Shown: positions 24,136 through 31,893 of the stretch, piece after piece
How the letters are laid out: every line of letters begins with the position of its first letter
Numbering within the stretch: position 1 is the first letter of the stretch
From: Mycobacterium branderi
GTDB lineage: Bacteria > Actinomycetota > Actinomycetes > Mycobacteriales > Mycobacteriaceae
Direction: 5' to 3'
Length of the DNA: 64,000 bases
Assembly (NCBI RefSeq): GCF_010728725.1
Contig: NZ_AP022606.1
Span: 1,674,001 to 1,738,000, forward strand
Position numbers and translations under genes: made by a program
The notes under the pieces: generated by a model
What the model was told of the DNA's origin: nothing
Database searches by the model: none
Seen by the model: only the letters and a program-made list of their open reading frames with translations

Positions 24136-24556
24136 TGGGCGGAATCCATTTCCACATCTCGACTATCGTCCCGTGGCCCGGTGTGGACTCTATGGTCAGC
24201 CGGTCCATCAGGCGGCGTGCGCCGGGTAGACCCATACCCAGCCCGCGGCCCGTCGAATACCCGTCCTCCATAGCTCGTTCCACGTTGGCGATGCCGGGCC
24301 CGTTGTCTTCGGCGCGCACTACCAACGCCTTACGACCCTCCCGGTCTTGCACATTGACCCGGATCTCGCCGCGCCCGGCGTAGCTGGTGATGTTGCGGGC
24401 GATCTCGGAGATGGCGGTGGCGATCATGGTCACGTCGGTCAGCGAGAACCCCAGTTCGCGCGCCAAGTGATGTCCTGCCTGTCGCGCGGCGACGATGTCG
24501 TCCGAATTGACGATGTCGACTTGCACGTCGACACCGACGTCATCCGCCACTGTCAC
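24128..24556 (-). CDS. rsbT: RsbT-like serine kinase/switch protein
   Basis: A 142-residue single-domain GHKL ATPase. The N box is A-I-S-E-I-A-R-N-I (about 48), G1 is D-N-G-P-G-I (about 90), and G2 is G-R-G-L-G-M-G-L-P-G-A-R-R-L-M-D (about 106). That G-L-G-M-G-L-P-G-A-R-R signature is characteristic of RsbT, which is held by RsbR/RsbS, phosphorylates them under stress, then activates RsbU. The GTG at 24554-24556 overlaps the rsbS stop by 17 bp. A complete ATP site is visible, so it should be active. Confidence 0.9.
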   Translation of the reverse strand: MTVADDVGVDVQVDIVNSDDIVAARQAGHHLARELGFSLTDVTMIATAISEIARNITSYAGRGEIRVNVQDREGRKALVVRAEDNGPGIANVERAMEDGYSTGRGLGMGLPGARRLMDRLTIESTPGHGTIVEMWKWIPPNE

Positions 24557-24926
24557 GTCCGATCGACTTCCGCAGCGCCAGTTGCCGATTCAGCAGCGCC
24601 AGACCCTCTTCCAGGTCGAGCGCCGTATACATGTCGTCGAACGCCAGCCCGAGCTGGACCATCGCGAACGCCACCTCGGGCTGCAGGCCCACGATCACGG
24701 TGTCCGCGCCGCGCAGCCGGGTCATGTGCGCGATCGTCCGCAGCGACCGGGCGGCGAACGAATCCATGACGTCGATGGCGGTGACGTCGACGATGATGCC
24801 CTGCGCGCGGAACCGGCTGACTCGTTCCATCAGGTCCTGGCGGAGCCGCTCGGTGTCGGAGTCGGTGAGCGCGGCTTGCACGGTCGCGATGAGAATCGCG
24901 CCCTGCTTCAGGATGGGTACCGGCAT
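24540..24926 (-). CDS. rsbS: RsbS-like STAS scaffold antagonist
   Basis: A 128-residue single STAS domain. The phosphorylatable serine is Ser56 in I-D-V-M-D-S-F-A-A-R-S, the position equivalent to Ser59 of Bacillus RsbS; I-I-V-D-V-T-A precedes it and V-I-V-G-L-Q-P-E-V-A follows. RsbS forms the core of the stressosome with RsbR and sequesters RsbT until phosphorylated. The ATG at 24924-24926 follows rsbR by 22 bp; no strong ribosome-binding site is seen. Family identity is firm because the next genes are RsbT and RsbX homologues. Confidence 0.9.
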   Translation of the reverse strand: MPVPILKQGAILIATVQAALTDSDTERLRQDLMERVSRFRAQGIIVDVTAIDVMDSFAARSLRTIAHMTRLRGADTVIVGLQPEVAFAMVQLGLAFDDMYTALDLEEGLALLNRQLALRKSIGRDSGG

Positions 24927-24948
24927 GGGGCGCTCGTGGTGGAGGTGC

Positions 24949-25851
24949 TCACCCGCTCTGCTCGCCGGTACGGGTGACTTCGTACCCCAGCAGCCGCTCG
25001 GCCTCTTCGATGCCCCCCTGCAGGTCGCCGACGGCGTTCATCTTGGAAAGGTCGAGTCCGATCGTCACCAGGGTCAGCGCGATCTCCGACGACAGGCCGG
25101 TGATGATCACGCTGGCACCCATCAATCCCGACGCGTCGACGGTCTGGACGAGGTGGTTGGCGACGGTCGAGTCGATGGTGGGGACACCGGTGATGTCGAT
25201 GACCACCACCTTGGCCCGGTTGGCCCGGATGGCGCGCAGCAGTTGCTCGGTGACCTGCCGGGCGCGCTGGCTGTCCAGGATGCCGATGATCGGCAGGATC
25301 AGCAGCTGCTCCCGCACCTGCAGCACCGGCGTGGACAGCTCGCGGATGGCCTCCTGCTGTTGGCGGATGATGCGCTCACGTTCCTGGACGAAGCTGACGG
25401 CCACCGTGTTGGCAATGCGGTTGGCGGCCGGCTCGTAGGCGTCGAGCACCCGGTTGAGCATCTCGAAGTCGGACTGGTACTTCTCGAACAGCGAGCGGGC
25501 GAGCACGTCGCGCAGCAGCAGCACGATGCCGACGACCTCGTCCGTTTCCACGCCGCGGGGAATGATGCGCTCGGAAAGGTCGCGCGCGTAGGCCTGTAGC
25601 GCTTCGACGCTTCCGGTCTCGAGCACCTCGACGTAGTTGTCGTAGACGGCGGTGGCCTCGGAGAAGATCTCCTCCGGCGTCATCGCGGTGAGCAACTGCG
25701 CCTCGGTGATCCGCTGGGCCCACTCCTCGCGCAAGGCGGTGCGGTTCTGCCGCAGGTGCTGCACCAGTTGAGGTAGCAAACCCTCAGTGGAGACGCCCAT
25801 TGGCTGGCTGACGGCGGTGGTGCTCGCTAAGCCCGTCGACGGATCCGACAT
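24949..25851 (-). CDS. rsbR: RsbR-like stressosome sensor
   Basis: A 300-residue protein with an N-terminal helical (globin-like or RsbRD-type) sensor region, about residues 25-165, and a C-terminal STAS domain, about 172-290, joined by the long helix E-R-E-R-I-I-R-Q-Q-Q-E-A-I-R-E-L. In the STAS part the Bacillus Thr171 position is Ser228 in T-I-D-S-T-V-A-N-H, and the Thr205 position is kept as Thr260 in S-E-I-A-L-T. The N-terminal module decides which stress is sensed; no haem or flavin ligand can be confidently assigned. The ATG at 25849-25851 has GGGAGG just upstream. First gene of the operon. Confidence 0.9.
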   Translation of the reverse strand: MSDPSTGLASTTAVSQPMGVSTEGLLPQLVQHLRQNRTALREEWAQRITEAQLLTAMTPEEIFSEATAVYDNYVEVLETGSVEALQAYARDLSERIIPRGVETDEVVGIVLLLRDVLARSLFEKYQSDFEMLNRVLDAYEPAANRIANTVAVSFVQERERIIRQQQEAIRELSTPVLQVREQLLILPIIGILDSQRARQVTEQLLRAIRANRAKVVVIDITGVPTIDSTVANHLVQTVDASGLMGASVIITGLSSEIALTLVTIGLDLSKMNAVGDLQGGIEEAERLLGYEVTRTGEQSG

Positions 25852-26023
25852 CGAACCTCCCGGCTCCTGCCTGCCCCCCGGCGGTGGCCCGCACATGCTT
25901 TGCCCAGCGTAACCGACCGCTAAGCGGCAGTGGTTGAAGTATCATTTCTAGAGTCTGCGACGACGGGTTACGGGTCGGCACCACAGCACGTCGTGCGGTT
26001 CAGCGCCAGACTAAGGACAGCCG

Positions 26024-26389
26024 TTGTCAGCTCCGGATCCGATCAGCACCTCCATCGAGCATCTCGACGGTGTCGCGGTGCTGACGGTCGGCGGCGAGGT
26101 CGATTTGAGTACCGCCCCGGCGTTCGAGGCGGCGATCGCCGAAGCGCTTGCCGAAGAGCCGGCCGTCCTCGTCATCGAATTGTCCGGCATGGAGTTCTTG
26201 GCGTCGGCAGGCGTCCGCGTCCTGGCCGCCGCCCGCGAAAAGCTCGGCGATTCAGGTCAACTCGTTGTCGTCGCGAACAGTCCGGTGACAAAACGCCCAA
26301 TTGAGTTGCTTGGCCTGGACAAGACCGTGGCGCTGTATCCGACCCTGGACGACGCGCTGGCGGCGACGCGGACGTCCGCCGAGGAGTAG
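26024..26389 (+). CDS. RsbV-like STAS anti-anti-sigma factor
   Basis: A 121-residue STAS protein. It begins after AAGGA and a 6-base gap with a TTG codon at 26024. The sequence has V-A-V-L-T-V-G-G-E-V-D-L-S-T and the phospho-acceptor loop M-E-F-L-A-S-A-G-V-R-V-L with Ser61. In RsbV proteins an Asp usually precedes the serine; here it is Ala. It is divergent from rsbR across 172 bp and is the natural substrate for the phosphatase and ATPase domains of the RsbU-RsbW fusion, since no other STAS anti-anti-sigma is encoded here. No sigma factor is adjacent. Its 3' end nearly meets the convergent dehydrogenase pseudogene. Confidence 0.87.
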   Translation: MSAPDPISTSIEHLDGVAVLTVGGEVDLSTAPAFEAAIAEALAEEPAVLVIELSGMEFLASAGVRVLAAAREKLGDSGQLVVVANSPVTKRPIELLGLDKTVALYPTLDDALAATRTSAEE

Positions 26390-26391
26390 CG

Positions 26392-27565
26392 CTACGGCGA
26401 GCGCAGTACCTGCCGGGCGATCGCGTATTTGTGGACTTCGGTCGGGCCGTCGTAGAGCCGGAAGGCGCGCATGTCGGAGAAAATCATGCCGACCGCTGTC
26501 GTCGGAGATGCCGATGCCGCCCAGGATCTGCACGCAGCGGTCGGCGACCTTGAACAACTCCTCGGAGACGTAGGCCTTGACCATCGAGCTCTCGTGCCGG
26601 CCTTTCGCACCGCTGTCCAGTGCCCAGCACGCCCACCAGATCGCCAGCCGGCATTGCTGCAGGGCAATCTCGTTGTCGGCGATCATGAAACTCACACCCT
26701 GGTGCTCGCCGAGCGGTTTGCCGAACGCGGTGCGGGTTCGGGCGTGCGCCACCGCGATCGACTGCGCCCGGGTGGCGGCGCCCAGCCAGCGCATGCAGTG
26801 CGTCAACCGGGCCGGCGCCAACCGAAGCTGGGCGTAGCGCAGCGCCTGGCCGACCTCGCCGAGCACCGCCGACGCCGGCAGCCGCAGATCGGCAAAGCGC
26901 ACCACGCCATGGCCCTCGACGTAGTTGCGGTCCATCGTGTTCATCACCCGCTCGAGCTCGATGCCGGGTGTTCGGCCGTCGCACAAAAACAGCGTCGGCC
27001 CGTCGGGACCGTGCGGGTTGGGCGCGACGCGGGCCATGATGATCCACGTCCGGGCTCCGTGCGCGCCGGTGATCAACCACTTGCGGCCGTTGATGACGTA
27101 ATCGGTGCCGTCGAACTCCGCGATGGTGGCCAGCTGGTTGGGATCGGCGCCGGCGCCGTCGGGTTCGGTCATCGCGAACACCGACCGCTGCCGCCCGTCG
27201 AGCACGGGCAGCAGAAACTCGTCGACCTGCTCGGCATTGGCGATCTTGCCCAGCAGGTACATGTTGCCCTCGTCGGGGGCGGCGCAGTTCAGTGCCACCG
27301 GACCCAGCGTCGACCAGCCGGCCGCTTCGAATAGCACGGCCTGCTCGCGGTGCGACGGCTCGCGCCCGCCGAACCGCTTGGGCGCCTGGAACGTCAGCAG
27401 CCCCGCGGTGCGGGCCAACTCCACCAGCTCCGCGCGCAGCTCGTCGTCGGGGCCGTGCCGGGTCAGGCGCGGGTCGGTCTCGTAGGGGACGATCTGCTCG
27501 ACGACGAAGGCCCGGATTTCGTCGCGCAGCGCCGCGAGGCCGGCCGGGATGTCGAAGTCAATCAC
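26392..27565 (-). pseudogene. Acyl-CoA dehydrogenase with C-terminal frameshift
   Basis: The first about 356 codons from the GTG at 27563-27565 give a typical FadE protein: M-T-E-P-D-G-A-G-A-D-P-N near 135, N-G-R-K-W-L-I-T-G near 163, and C-V-Q-I-L-G-G-I-G-I-S-D-D near 343. There the frame slips: the expected end (A-V-G-M-I-F-S-D-M-R-A-F-R-L-Y-D-G-P-T-E-V) is in another frame, starting at about 26496 and stopping at 26392. One extra base at about 26497, or loss of two, explains it. Read on uncorrected, the protein gets a foreign 85-residue tail antisense to the STAS gene. Either a pseudogene or a sequence error. It overlaps the APH-like gene by 8 bp. Confidence 0.8.
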
Positions 27566-28580
27566 CGATCAGCTCCAGCGCCTGCTCGAACAGCTTCACG
27601 GTGGCGGCGTGCAGCTGGTCGCCGACTTCCTTGGGCGCCTTACCCGCGCACGCCCGCGCCAGCGTGCCCTCGATGACGATGCCGAGCTTGAAACAGGCCA
27701 GCACGGTGTACCAGGTGATGTGCGACAGGTCGCGGGTGGTGTTGGCCGCATAACGTTCGATGAGGTCCTCGGGGCTGGCCAATCCGCCCATCGCGGTGAG
27801 GCTGTGGCCGAACACGCTGGACCCGTCGGATTGCCGCCAGGTGGCCAGCATCCAGCCCAGATCCAGCAGCGGGTCGCCGATCGTGGACATCTCCCAGTCG
27901 ACAATCGCGACGACGTCCGGGCCGGTGCGGGAGAACATCACGTTGGCGGCGTGGTAGTCGCCGTGCATGATGCCGGGCTGCCACTGCGACGGCCGGTTTT
28001 CGTCGAGCCAGTTCGCGACGTCGTCGACGCCGGGAATGTCGGGGCCCGGGTAGCCCTCGAACTGGTTGTAGGACTCCAATTCCGAAAGCCAGCGTGGCAC
28101 TTGACGTTCCAGGAACCCCTCAGGCTTGCCGAAGTCGGCAAGCCCCGCAGCGACATGGTCGACGGCGTGCAGCTTGGCAAGCGCGTCGGCCATCGAGATG
28201 CCCATGCCGAACCGCACCCTGGCGTCGCTGGCATGCAGCGCGGGCAGCTCCTCGCCGGCGTTGAACCCGTCGATTGGCTCCATCAGGTAGAAGACGGCGT
28301 CGCCGAGCACGCTGGTGTCGTCGCAGGTGGCGATCAGGTGCGGGTGCGGCACATCGGTGCCGGCCAGCGCGGCCAGCACGCGGGTTTCCCGCAGGATCAC
28401 CGTGTTGCTGCGCGGGCGCAGGTGCTGCGGTCCGCGGCGCAGCACATACTCGCGGCCGGAGCGGCTGAATCGCAGCATGATGTTCTGCGTTCCGCCGCTG
28501 AGCTCGGACACATCCTCCAGTGGGCCCTCGCCCAGGCCCTGCCGCGACATCCATTCCGCGACCGCTTCCAGGTTCTCCAC
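27558..28580 (-). CDS. APH-family phosphotransferase-like protein (ACAD10/11 kinase type)
   Basis: A 340-residue aminoglycoside-phosphotransferase-fold protein. The P-loop-like segment is E-L-S-G-G-T-Q-N-I-M near residue 27, the catalytic loop is I-M-H-G-D-Y-H-A-A-N-V-M near 214, and the metal Asp is in I-V-D-W-E-M-S-T-I-G-D-P near 235. This subgroup, related to the N-terminal kinase of human ACAD10/11, sits beside acyl-CoA dehydrogenase genes and may phosphorylate hydroxyacyl-CoA. The neighbouring FadE gene fits, so that role is likely, not drug resistance. The GTG at 28578-28580 is the only reasonable start. Divergent from the NTF2-like gene. Confidence 0.82.
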   Translation of the reverse strand: MENLEAVAEWMSRQGLGEGPLEDVSELSGGTQNIMLRFSRSGREYVLRRGPQHLRPRSNTVILRETRVLAALAGTDVPHPHLIATCDDTSVLGDAVFYLMEPIDGFNAGEELPALHASDARVRFGMGISMADALAKLHAVDHVAAGLADFGKPEGFLERQVPRWLSELESYNQFEGYPGPDIPGVDDVANWLDENRPSQWQPGIMHGDYHAANVMFSRTGPDVVAIVDWEMSTIGDPLLDLGWMLATWRQSDGSSVFGHSLTAMGGLASPEDLIERYAANTTRDLSHITWYTVLACFKLGIVIEGTLARACAGKAPKEVGDQLHAATVKLFEQALELIGD

Positions 28581-28613
28581 GATGGTGAAGCTACCGTCTG
28601 CGAGGATCGGGCT

Positions 28614-28997
28614 ATGACGCCACCAGTGATCGAGCGTTGGCTGCAGATCATCGAGAACGGCCGTGTCGACGAGCTGGACAGTCTGTTGGCCGACGATGCC
28701 GTGTTCTAGTCACCGGCGGTCTTCACCCCGCAGGAAGGCGCGCAGAAGACGGCGAACTATCTGCGGGCGGCGGCAAAAGTGTTCGGCGGCACCGATTTTC
28801 ACTATGTCGAGCAGTGGTATAAGGACCGGTCCGCGATTCTTGAGTTCGCCGCGACCATCGACGGAATCTATGTCAACGGGATCGACATGATCCACTGGAA
28901 CGACGACGGGAAGATCGTGTCGTTCAAGGTGATGTTGCGCCCGCTCAAGGCGCTGCAGGCGATCATCCCGAAGATGGCCGAGCTGTTGGGGCAGTGA
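28614..28997 (+). pseudogene. NTF2/SnoaL-like protein interrupted by one in-frame stop
   Basis: From the ATG at 28614 the frame encodes M-T-P-P-V-I-E-R-W-L-Q-I-I-E and L-L-A-D-D-A-V-F, then TAG at 28707-28709. The same frame continues S-P-A-V-F-T-P-Q-E-G and on through T-D-F-H-Y-V-E-Q-W-Y and H-W-N-D-D-G-K-I-V-S-F-K-V to a normal TGA at 28995-28997. The whole (about 127 codons) is a typical NTF2-like cone-fold protein, where the stop replaces a tyrosine (TAC/TAT to TAG). A shorter product from an internal start is possible but lacks the first helices. The end overlaps the next gene by 4 bp (GTGA). Confidence 0.8.
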
Positions 28998-29425
28998 TTG
29001 ACAGACCGGCCCGCCTGCGCGACGTGCACGAGATCGCCGCCGCGATGCCGTACGCGCGGCGCATCGAAGGACCGAAGGGCAACCCGATCTATCAAGTGGG
29101 CGGCAAGTCGTTCGTGTTCTTCCGTACCCCGCAGCCCGACGCCGCCGACCCCGATACCGGCGAGCGATTCTCCGATGTGATCATGATCTGGGTGGAGTCG
29201 GAGAGCGATAAGTTGGCGTTGGTGCAGGACCCGGATTCGCCGTTTTTCACCACCGACCGATTCGACGGCCACCCGTCGGTGTTGGTGCGGGCCAGCCGGT
29301 TGGCCGACGTCAGCAGAACGGAACTGGCCGAGCTCATCGCTGACGCATGGCAGTCGCGGGCGTCGAAGCGCCGTGCGGCCCAGTGGCTGGAGGAAAGGAA
29401 TCGCGGTGCCCAGAACCGACGATGA
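28994..29425 (+). CDS. MmcQ/YjbR-family protein
   Basis: A 143-residue protein with the small alpha/beta MmcQ/YjbR fold: [11 protein letters not shown] near residue 33, a middle strand V-I-M-I-W-V-E-S, then [10 protein letters not shown] near 117. The family is thought to bind DNA but its role is not established. The GTG at 28994 overlaps the stop of the NTF2-like pseudogene by 4 bp, so its translation may depend on ribosomes finishing that frame. Its own end overlaps the methyltransferase start by 20 bp. Confidence 0.8.
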   Translation: MIDRPARLRDVHEIAAAMPYARRIEGPKGNPIYQVGGKSFVFFRTPQPDAADPDTGERFSDVIMIWVESESDKLALVQDPDSPFFTTDRFDGHPSVLVRASRLADVSRTELAELIADAWQSRASKRRAAQWLEERNRGAQNRR

Positions 29426-30341
29426 TTCGTGGGACATCACCGAGAGCGTGGGATCGACCGCGCTCGGTGTCGCCGCCGCCCGCGCGGCCGAGACCGCCGC
29501 CGAGCAGCCCCTCATCCGAGACCCGTTTGCGCAGCTGTTCGTGGACGCGGCGGGCCGGGGAATGTGGAGTCTGTTCACCGATCCCGCGCTGCGGGCTCAA
29601 CTGGTCGAGCGGGATCCCGCGCTGCGCAGCCGGATGCAGGTGATGGTCGACTTCATGGCCGTGCGGACCGCGTTCTTCGACGAGTTCTTTCTCGACGCCG
29701 CGAGATCCGGCGTTCGGCAGATCGTGATTTTGGCGGCAGGTTTGGATGCGCGCGCCTGGCGGCTGCCGTGGCCGGACGCGACGACGGTGTATGAGCTCGA
29801 CCAGGCGAGTGTCCTCGAATTCAAGTCGGCCACATTGCAACAACACGACGCGCGCCCGACGTCGACGCTGGTGAACGTTCCGGTAGACCTCCGGCAGGAT
29901 TGGCCAACAGCCTTGCAGCAAGCGGGTTTTGACCCACGCCGGCCGACCGCCTGGTCGGCGGAGGGGCTGGTCCGCTACCTGCCGGCGTGGGCGCAGGATC
30001 TGCTCTTCGAGCGCATCGATGCCCAAAGCGCGGCGGGAAGTTGGCTGGCCGTCAACGCACCCGCCCCCAATTTCCTCGACCCAGATCTGTTGGCCCGCCA
30101 GCACGAGCAGGCCCAGCGCTTCCAGGCGGCGGCCGCCGAACTACTGGACACCGAGCTGCCGAACGCTGACGACCTCTGGTACCGCGAGGAGCGAACAGAC
30201 GTCACCGAGTGGCTGCGCGAGCATGGCTGGCAGGCGTCGGCAACCGGCATGGCTGCGATGCTGGCTCGCTATGGCCGCTATGTGCCCGCTGAAGATGTAA
30301 TGCCGCCAACGGTTTTCATCTCCGCGCAGCGGCCGGACTGA
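29406..30341 (+). CDS. S-adenosylmethionine-dependent methyltransferase (LCM/TIGR00027 family)
   Basis: A 311-residue member of the mycobacterial leucine-carboxyl-methyltransferase-like family. It starts [16 protein letters not shown] and has the SAM-binding strand [15 protein letters not shown] near residue 108, an acidic Y-E-L-D near 129, and [10 protein letters not shown] near 190. Mycobacteria carry a dozen or more paralogues of unknown substrate; Rv3767c is the positional match. The GTG at 29406-29408 has AAAGGA upstream. It overlaps the YjbR-like gene by 20 bp. Confidence 0.87.
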   Translation: MPRTDDDSWDITESVGSTALGVAAARAAETAAEQPLIRDPFAQLFVDAAGRGMWSLFTDPALRAQLVERDPALRSRMQVMVDFMAVRTAFFDEFFLDAARSGVRQIVILAAGLDARAWRLPWPDATTVYELDQASVLEFKSATLQQHDARPTSTLVNVPVDLRQDWPTALQQAGFDPRRPTAWSAEGLVRYLPAWAQDLLFERIDAQSAAGSWLAVNAPAPNFLDPDLLARQHEQAQRFQAAAAELLDTELPNADDLWYREERTDVTEWLREHGWQASATGMAAMLARYGRYVPAEDVMPPTVFISAQRPD

Positions 30342-30385
30342 CTCTGGGGTGTTTCGAGGCGCCGGAATTCGGGTAAGGCACGCCG

Positions 30386-30532
30386 ATGAGTACTACCGAA
30401 CCCGATCCGACGCCCGAACGCGGGACGCCGCCGGAACCGCCTGAGCGGTTGACGCCCGCGGAGCCGCCTGAGCGGCTGACGCCCGAAGAACCGCCGGAGC
30501 GATTGACCCCGGCAGAGCCGCCGGAGAAATGA
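30386..30532 (+). CDS. 48-aa Pro/Glu-rich tandem-repeat micro-protein
   Basis: A short ORF with ATG at 30386 preceded by AAGG. After M-S-T-T-E-P-D-P-T-P-E-R the protein is built of a nine-residue unit E-P-P-E-R-L-T-P-A/E repeated three times and a fourth partial copy ending E-P-P-E-K. No transmembrane part or signal. The protein would be disordered and highly acidic/proline-rich. The 27-bp DNA repeats differ at third positions (for example CCTGAGCGG, CCGGAGCGA), which favours selection on protein over recent slippage. Function unknown; translation unproven. Confidence 0.55.
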   Translation: MSTTEPDPTPERGTPPEPPERLTPAEPPERLTPEEPPERLTPAEPPEK

Positions 30533-30670
30533 CAGCGACGGCGTTCGCGTAGACGCGCAAGGAGCCGCCAAAAGCACGAATCGACCCGTTTACGGCCAGC
30601 TGGTGTTTGGAAATCGTGGATTTGGGTAAACACTGGCCCAGAATTTGTGCCCGGACCAATGGAGGCCGCT

Positions 30671-30922
30671 ATGCGCTACGGCGGAATTGTCAGCGTCATT
30701 GTGCTGATCTGGCTGATCATCGGCGCGATCGCCGTCTGGCAGCGCGGCTACTTCCAGAGCGAGGCAAAAAGTTGTGCCTCCGTTGGCAACATCGCATTGA
30801 CCGTGATCGCCGGGCCCTTGAACTATGCGGGCGTAAACCCGAAAGTCAGTTGTCATTTGCCGGAGCCCAGTTCGATGCCGGCGATCAACATCGAACAACT
30901 TGTCGGAATGGAGACATCATGA
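30671..30922 (+). CDS. Small single-pass membrane protein, 83 aa
   Basis: An 83-residue protein with one N-terminal membrane helix (G-G-I-V-S-V-I-V-L-I-W-L-I-I-G-A-I-A-V), then a hydrophilic part with two cysteines (K-S-C-A-S-V-G-N and K-V-S-C-H-L-P). The chosen ATG at 30671 has GGAGG 5 bases upstream; earlier in-frame starts overlap that site. It overlaps the DUF6131 gene by 4 bp (ATGA), so the two are a translationally linked pair of membrane micro-proteins. The two cysteines outside the membrane could form a disulfide. No function is known. Confidence 0.7.
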   Translation: MRYGGIVSVIVLIWLIIGAIAVWQRGYFQSEAKSCASVGNIALTVIAGPLNYAGVNPKVSCHLPEPSSMPAINIEQLVGMETS

Positions 30923-31074
30923 TCGTGCTCGGAATCGTTCTACTGGTCCTCGGATATTTTTTGACGGTGCCCGTTTTAGAGGTGCTCGGCATAATCTTGC
31001 TGGTGATCGGCGCGGTGTTCTGGATCATGGGCAGCGTCGGCCGTCCGGTGGCCGGTCGGCGATATTGGTACTGA
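30919..31074 (+). CDS. DUF6131 small membrane protein, 51 aa
   Basis: A 51-residue protein with two hydrophobic helices (M-I-V-L-G-I-V-L-L-V-L-G-Y-F-L and I-I-L-L-V-I-G-A-V-F-W-I-M-G) and the conserved tail G-R-P-V-A-G-R-R-Y-W-Y, which is the hallmark of actinobacterial DUF6131 proteins. The family is very common in mycobacteria with no assigned function. The ATG overlaps the previous gene's TGA. tcrX follows 78 bp downstream on the same strand. Confidence 0.8.
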   Translation: MIVLGIVLLVLGYFLTVPVLEVLGIILLVIGAVFWIMGSVGRPVAGRRYWY

Positions 31075-31152
31075 CCAACGGCTGATCCGCTCACAGCGCA
31101 CACATAGGATTCGCACAGCATCGACTCAGTCCGATGCGCATACTAGAAAGCT

Positions 31153-31893
31153 GTGAGCCAACCTCCAGCGTCAGTCGAACGTGTCGTGATGCGCCGTGCC
31201 GACGGCAATCCGATCAACGTGCTGGTGGTCGACGACGAGGCCGTGTTGGCCGAAATGGTGTCGATGGCGCTGCGCTATGAAGGCTGGAACATCGCCACCG
31301 CGGGAGACGGAGCGTCGGCGTTGGAGGCCGCTCGCAAGCAGCGGCCGGACGTCGTCGTTCTCGACGTGATGCTGCCCGACATGAGCGGGCTGGACGTGTT
31401 ACGCAAACTGCGCGAACACAATCCGCAACTGCCCGTGCTGCTGCTCACCGCCAAGGACGCGGTAGAAGACCGCATCGCCGGGCTGACTGCCGGCGGCGAC
31501 GACTACGTCACCAAGCCGTTCAGCCTCGAAGAGGTGGTGTTGCGGCTGCGTGCGCTGCTGCGGCGCACCGGCGTGACGACAGTCGACAGCGGGGCGCAGA
31601 TCGTCGTCGGCGATCTGGTGCTCGACGAGGACAGCCACGAGGTCACCCGCGGCGGCGAGCCGATCTCGTTGACCTCCACCGAATTCGAGCTGCTGCGGTT
31701 CATGATGCGCAACGCCAAGCGGGTATTGAGCAAAGCGCAGATTCTCGACCGGGTGTGGAGCTATGACTTCGGCGGCCGGTCCAACATCGTCGAGCTGTAC
31801 ATCTCGTACCTGCGCAAGAAGATCGACAACGGGCGCGAGCCCATGATCCACACTCTGCGCGGCGCAGGCTATGTCCTCAAGCCGGCCCGCTAG
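31153..31893 (+). CDS. tcrX: OmpR-family response regulator TcrX
   Basis: A 246-residue (or 234-residue) response regulator. The receiver domain has acidic pair V-V-D-D-E near residue 26, phospho-acceptor Asp71 in V-V-L-D-V-M-L-P-D, and the conserved Lys in Y-V-T-K-P-F. The C-terminal OmpR winged helix ends G-R-S-N-I-V-E-L-Y-I-S-Y-L-R-K-K and H-T-L-R-G-A-G-Y. Strong match to remembered M. tuberculosis TcrX (Rv3765c, 234 aa). The GTG at 31153 is used here; the ATG at 31189 (M-R-R-A-D-G) gives the 234-residue form. tcrY overlaps its end by 23 bp. Confidence 0.92.
   Translation: MSQPPASVERVVMRRADGNPINVLVVDDEAVLAEMVSMALRYEGWNIATAGDGASALEAARKQRPDVVVLDVMLPDMSGLDVLRKLREHNPQLPVLLLTAKDAVEDRIAGLTAGGDDYVTKPFSLEEVVLRLRALLRRTGVTTVDSGAQIVVGDLVLDEDSHEVTRGGEPISLTSTEFELLRFMMRNAKRVLSKAQILDRVWSYDFGGRSNIVELYISYLRKKIDNGREPMIHTLRGAGYVLKPAR

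Noticed and set aside
25852..26023. SigF/SigB-type promoter in the rsbR-STAS intergenic region
   Set aside because: No convincing GTTT-spacer-GGGTAT pattern on either strand by eye.
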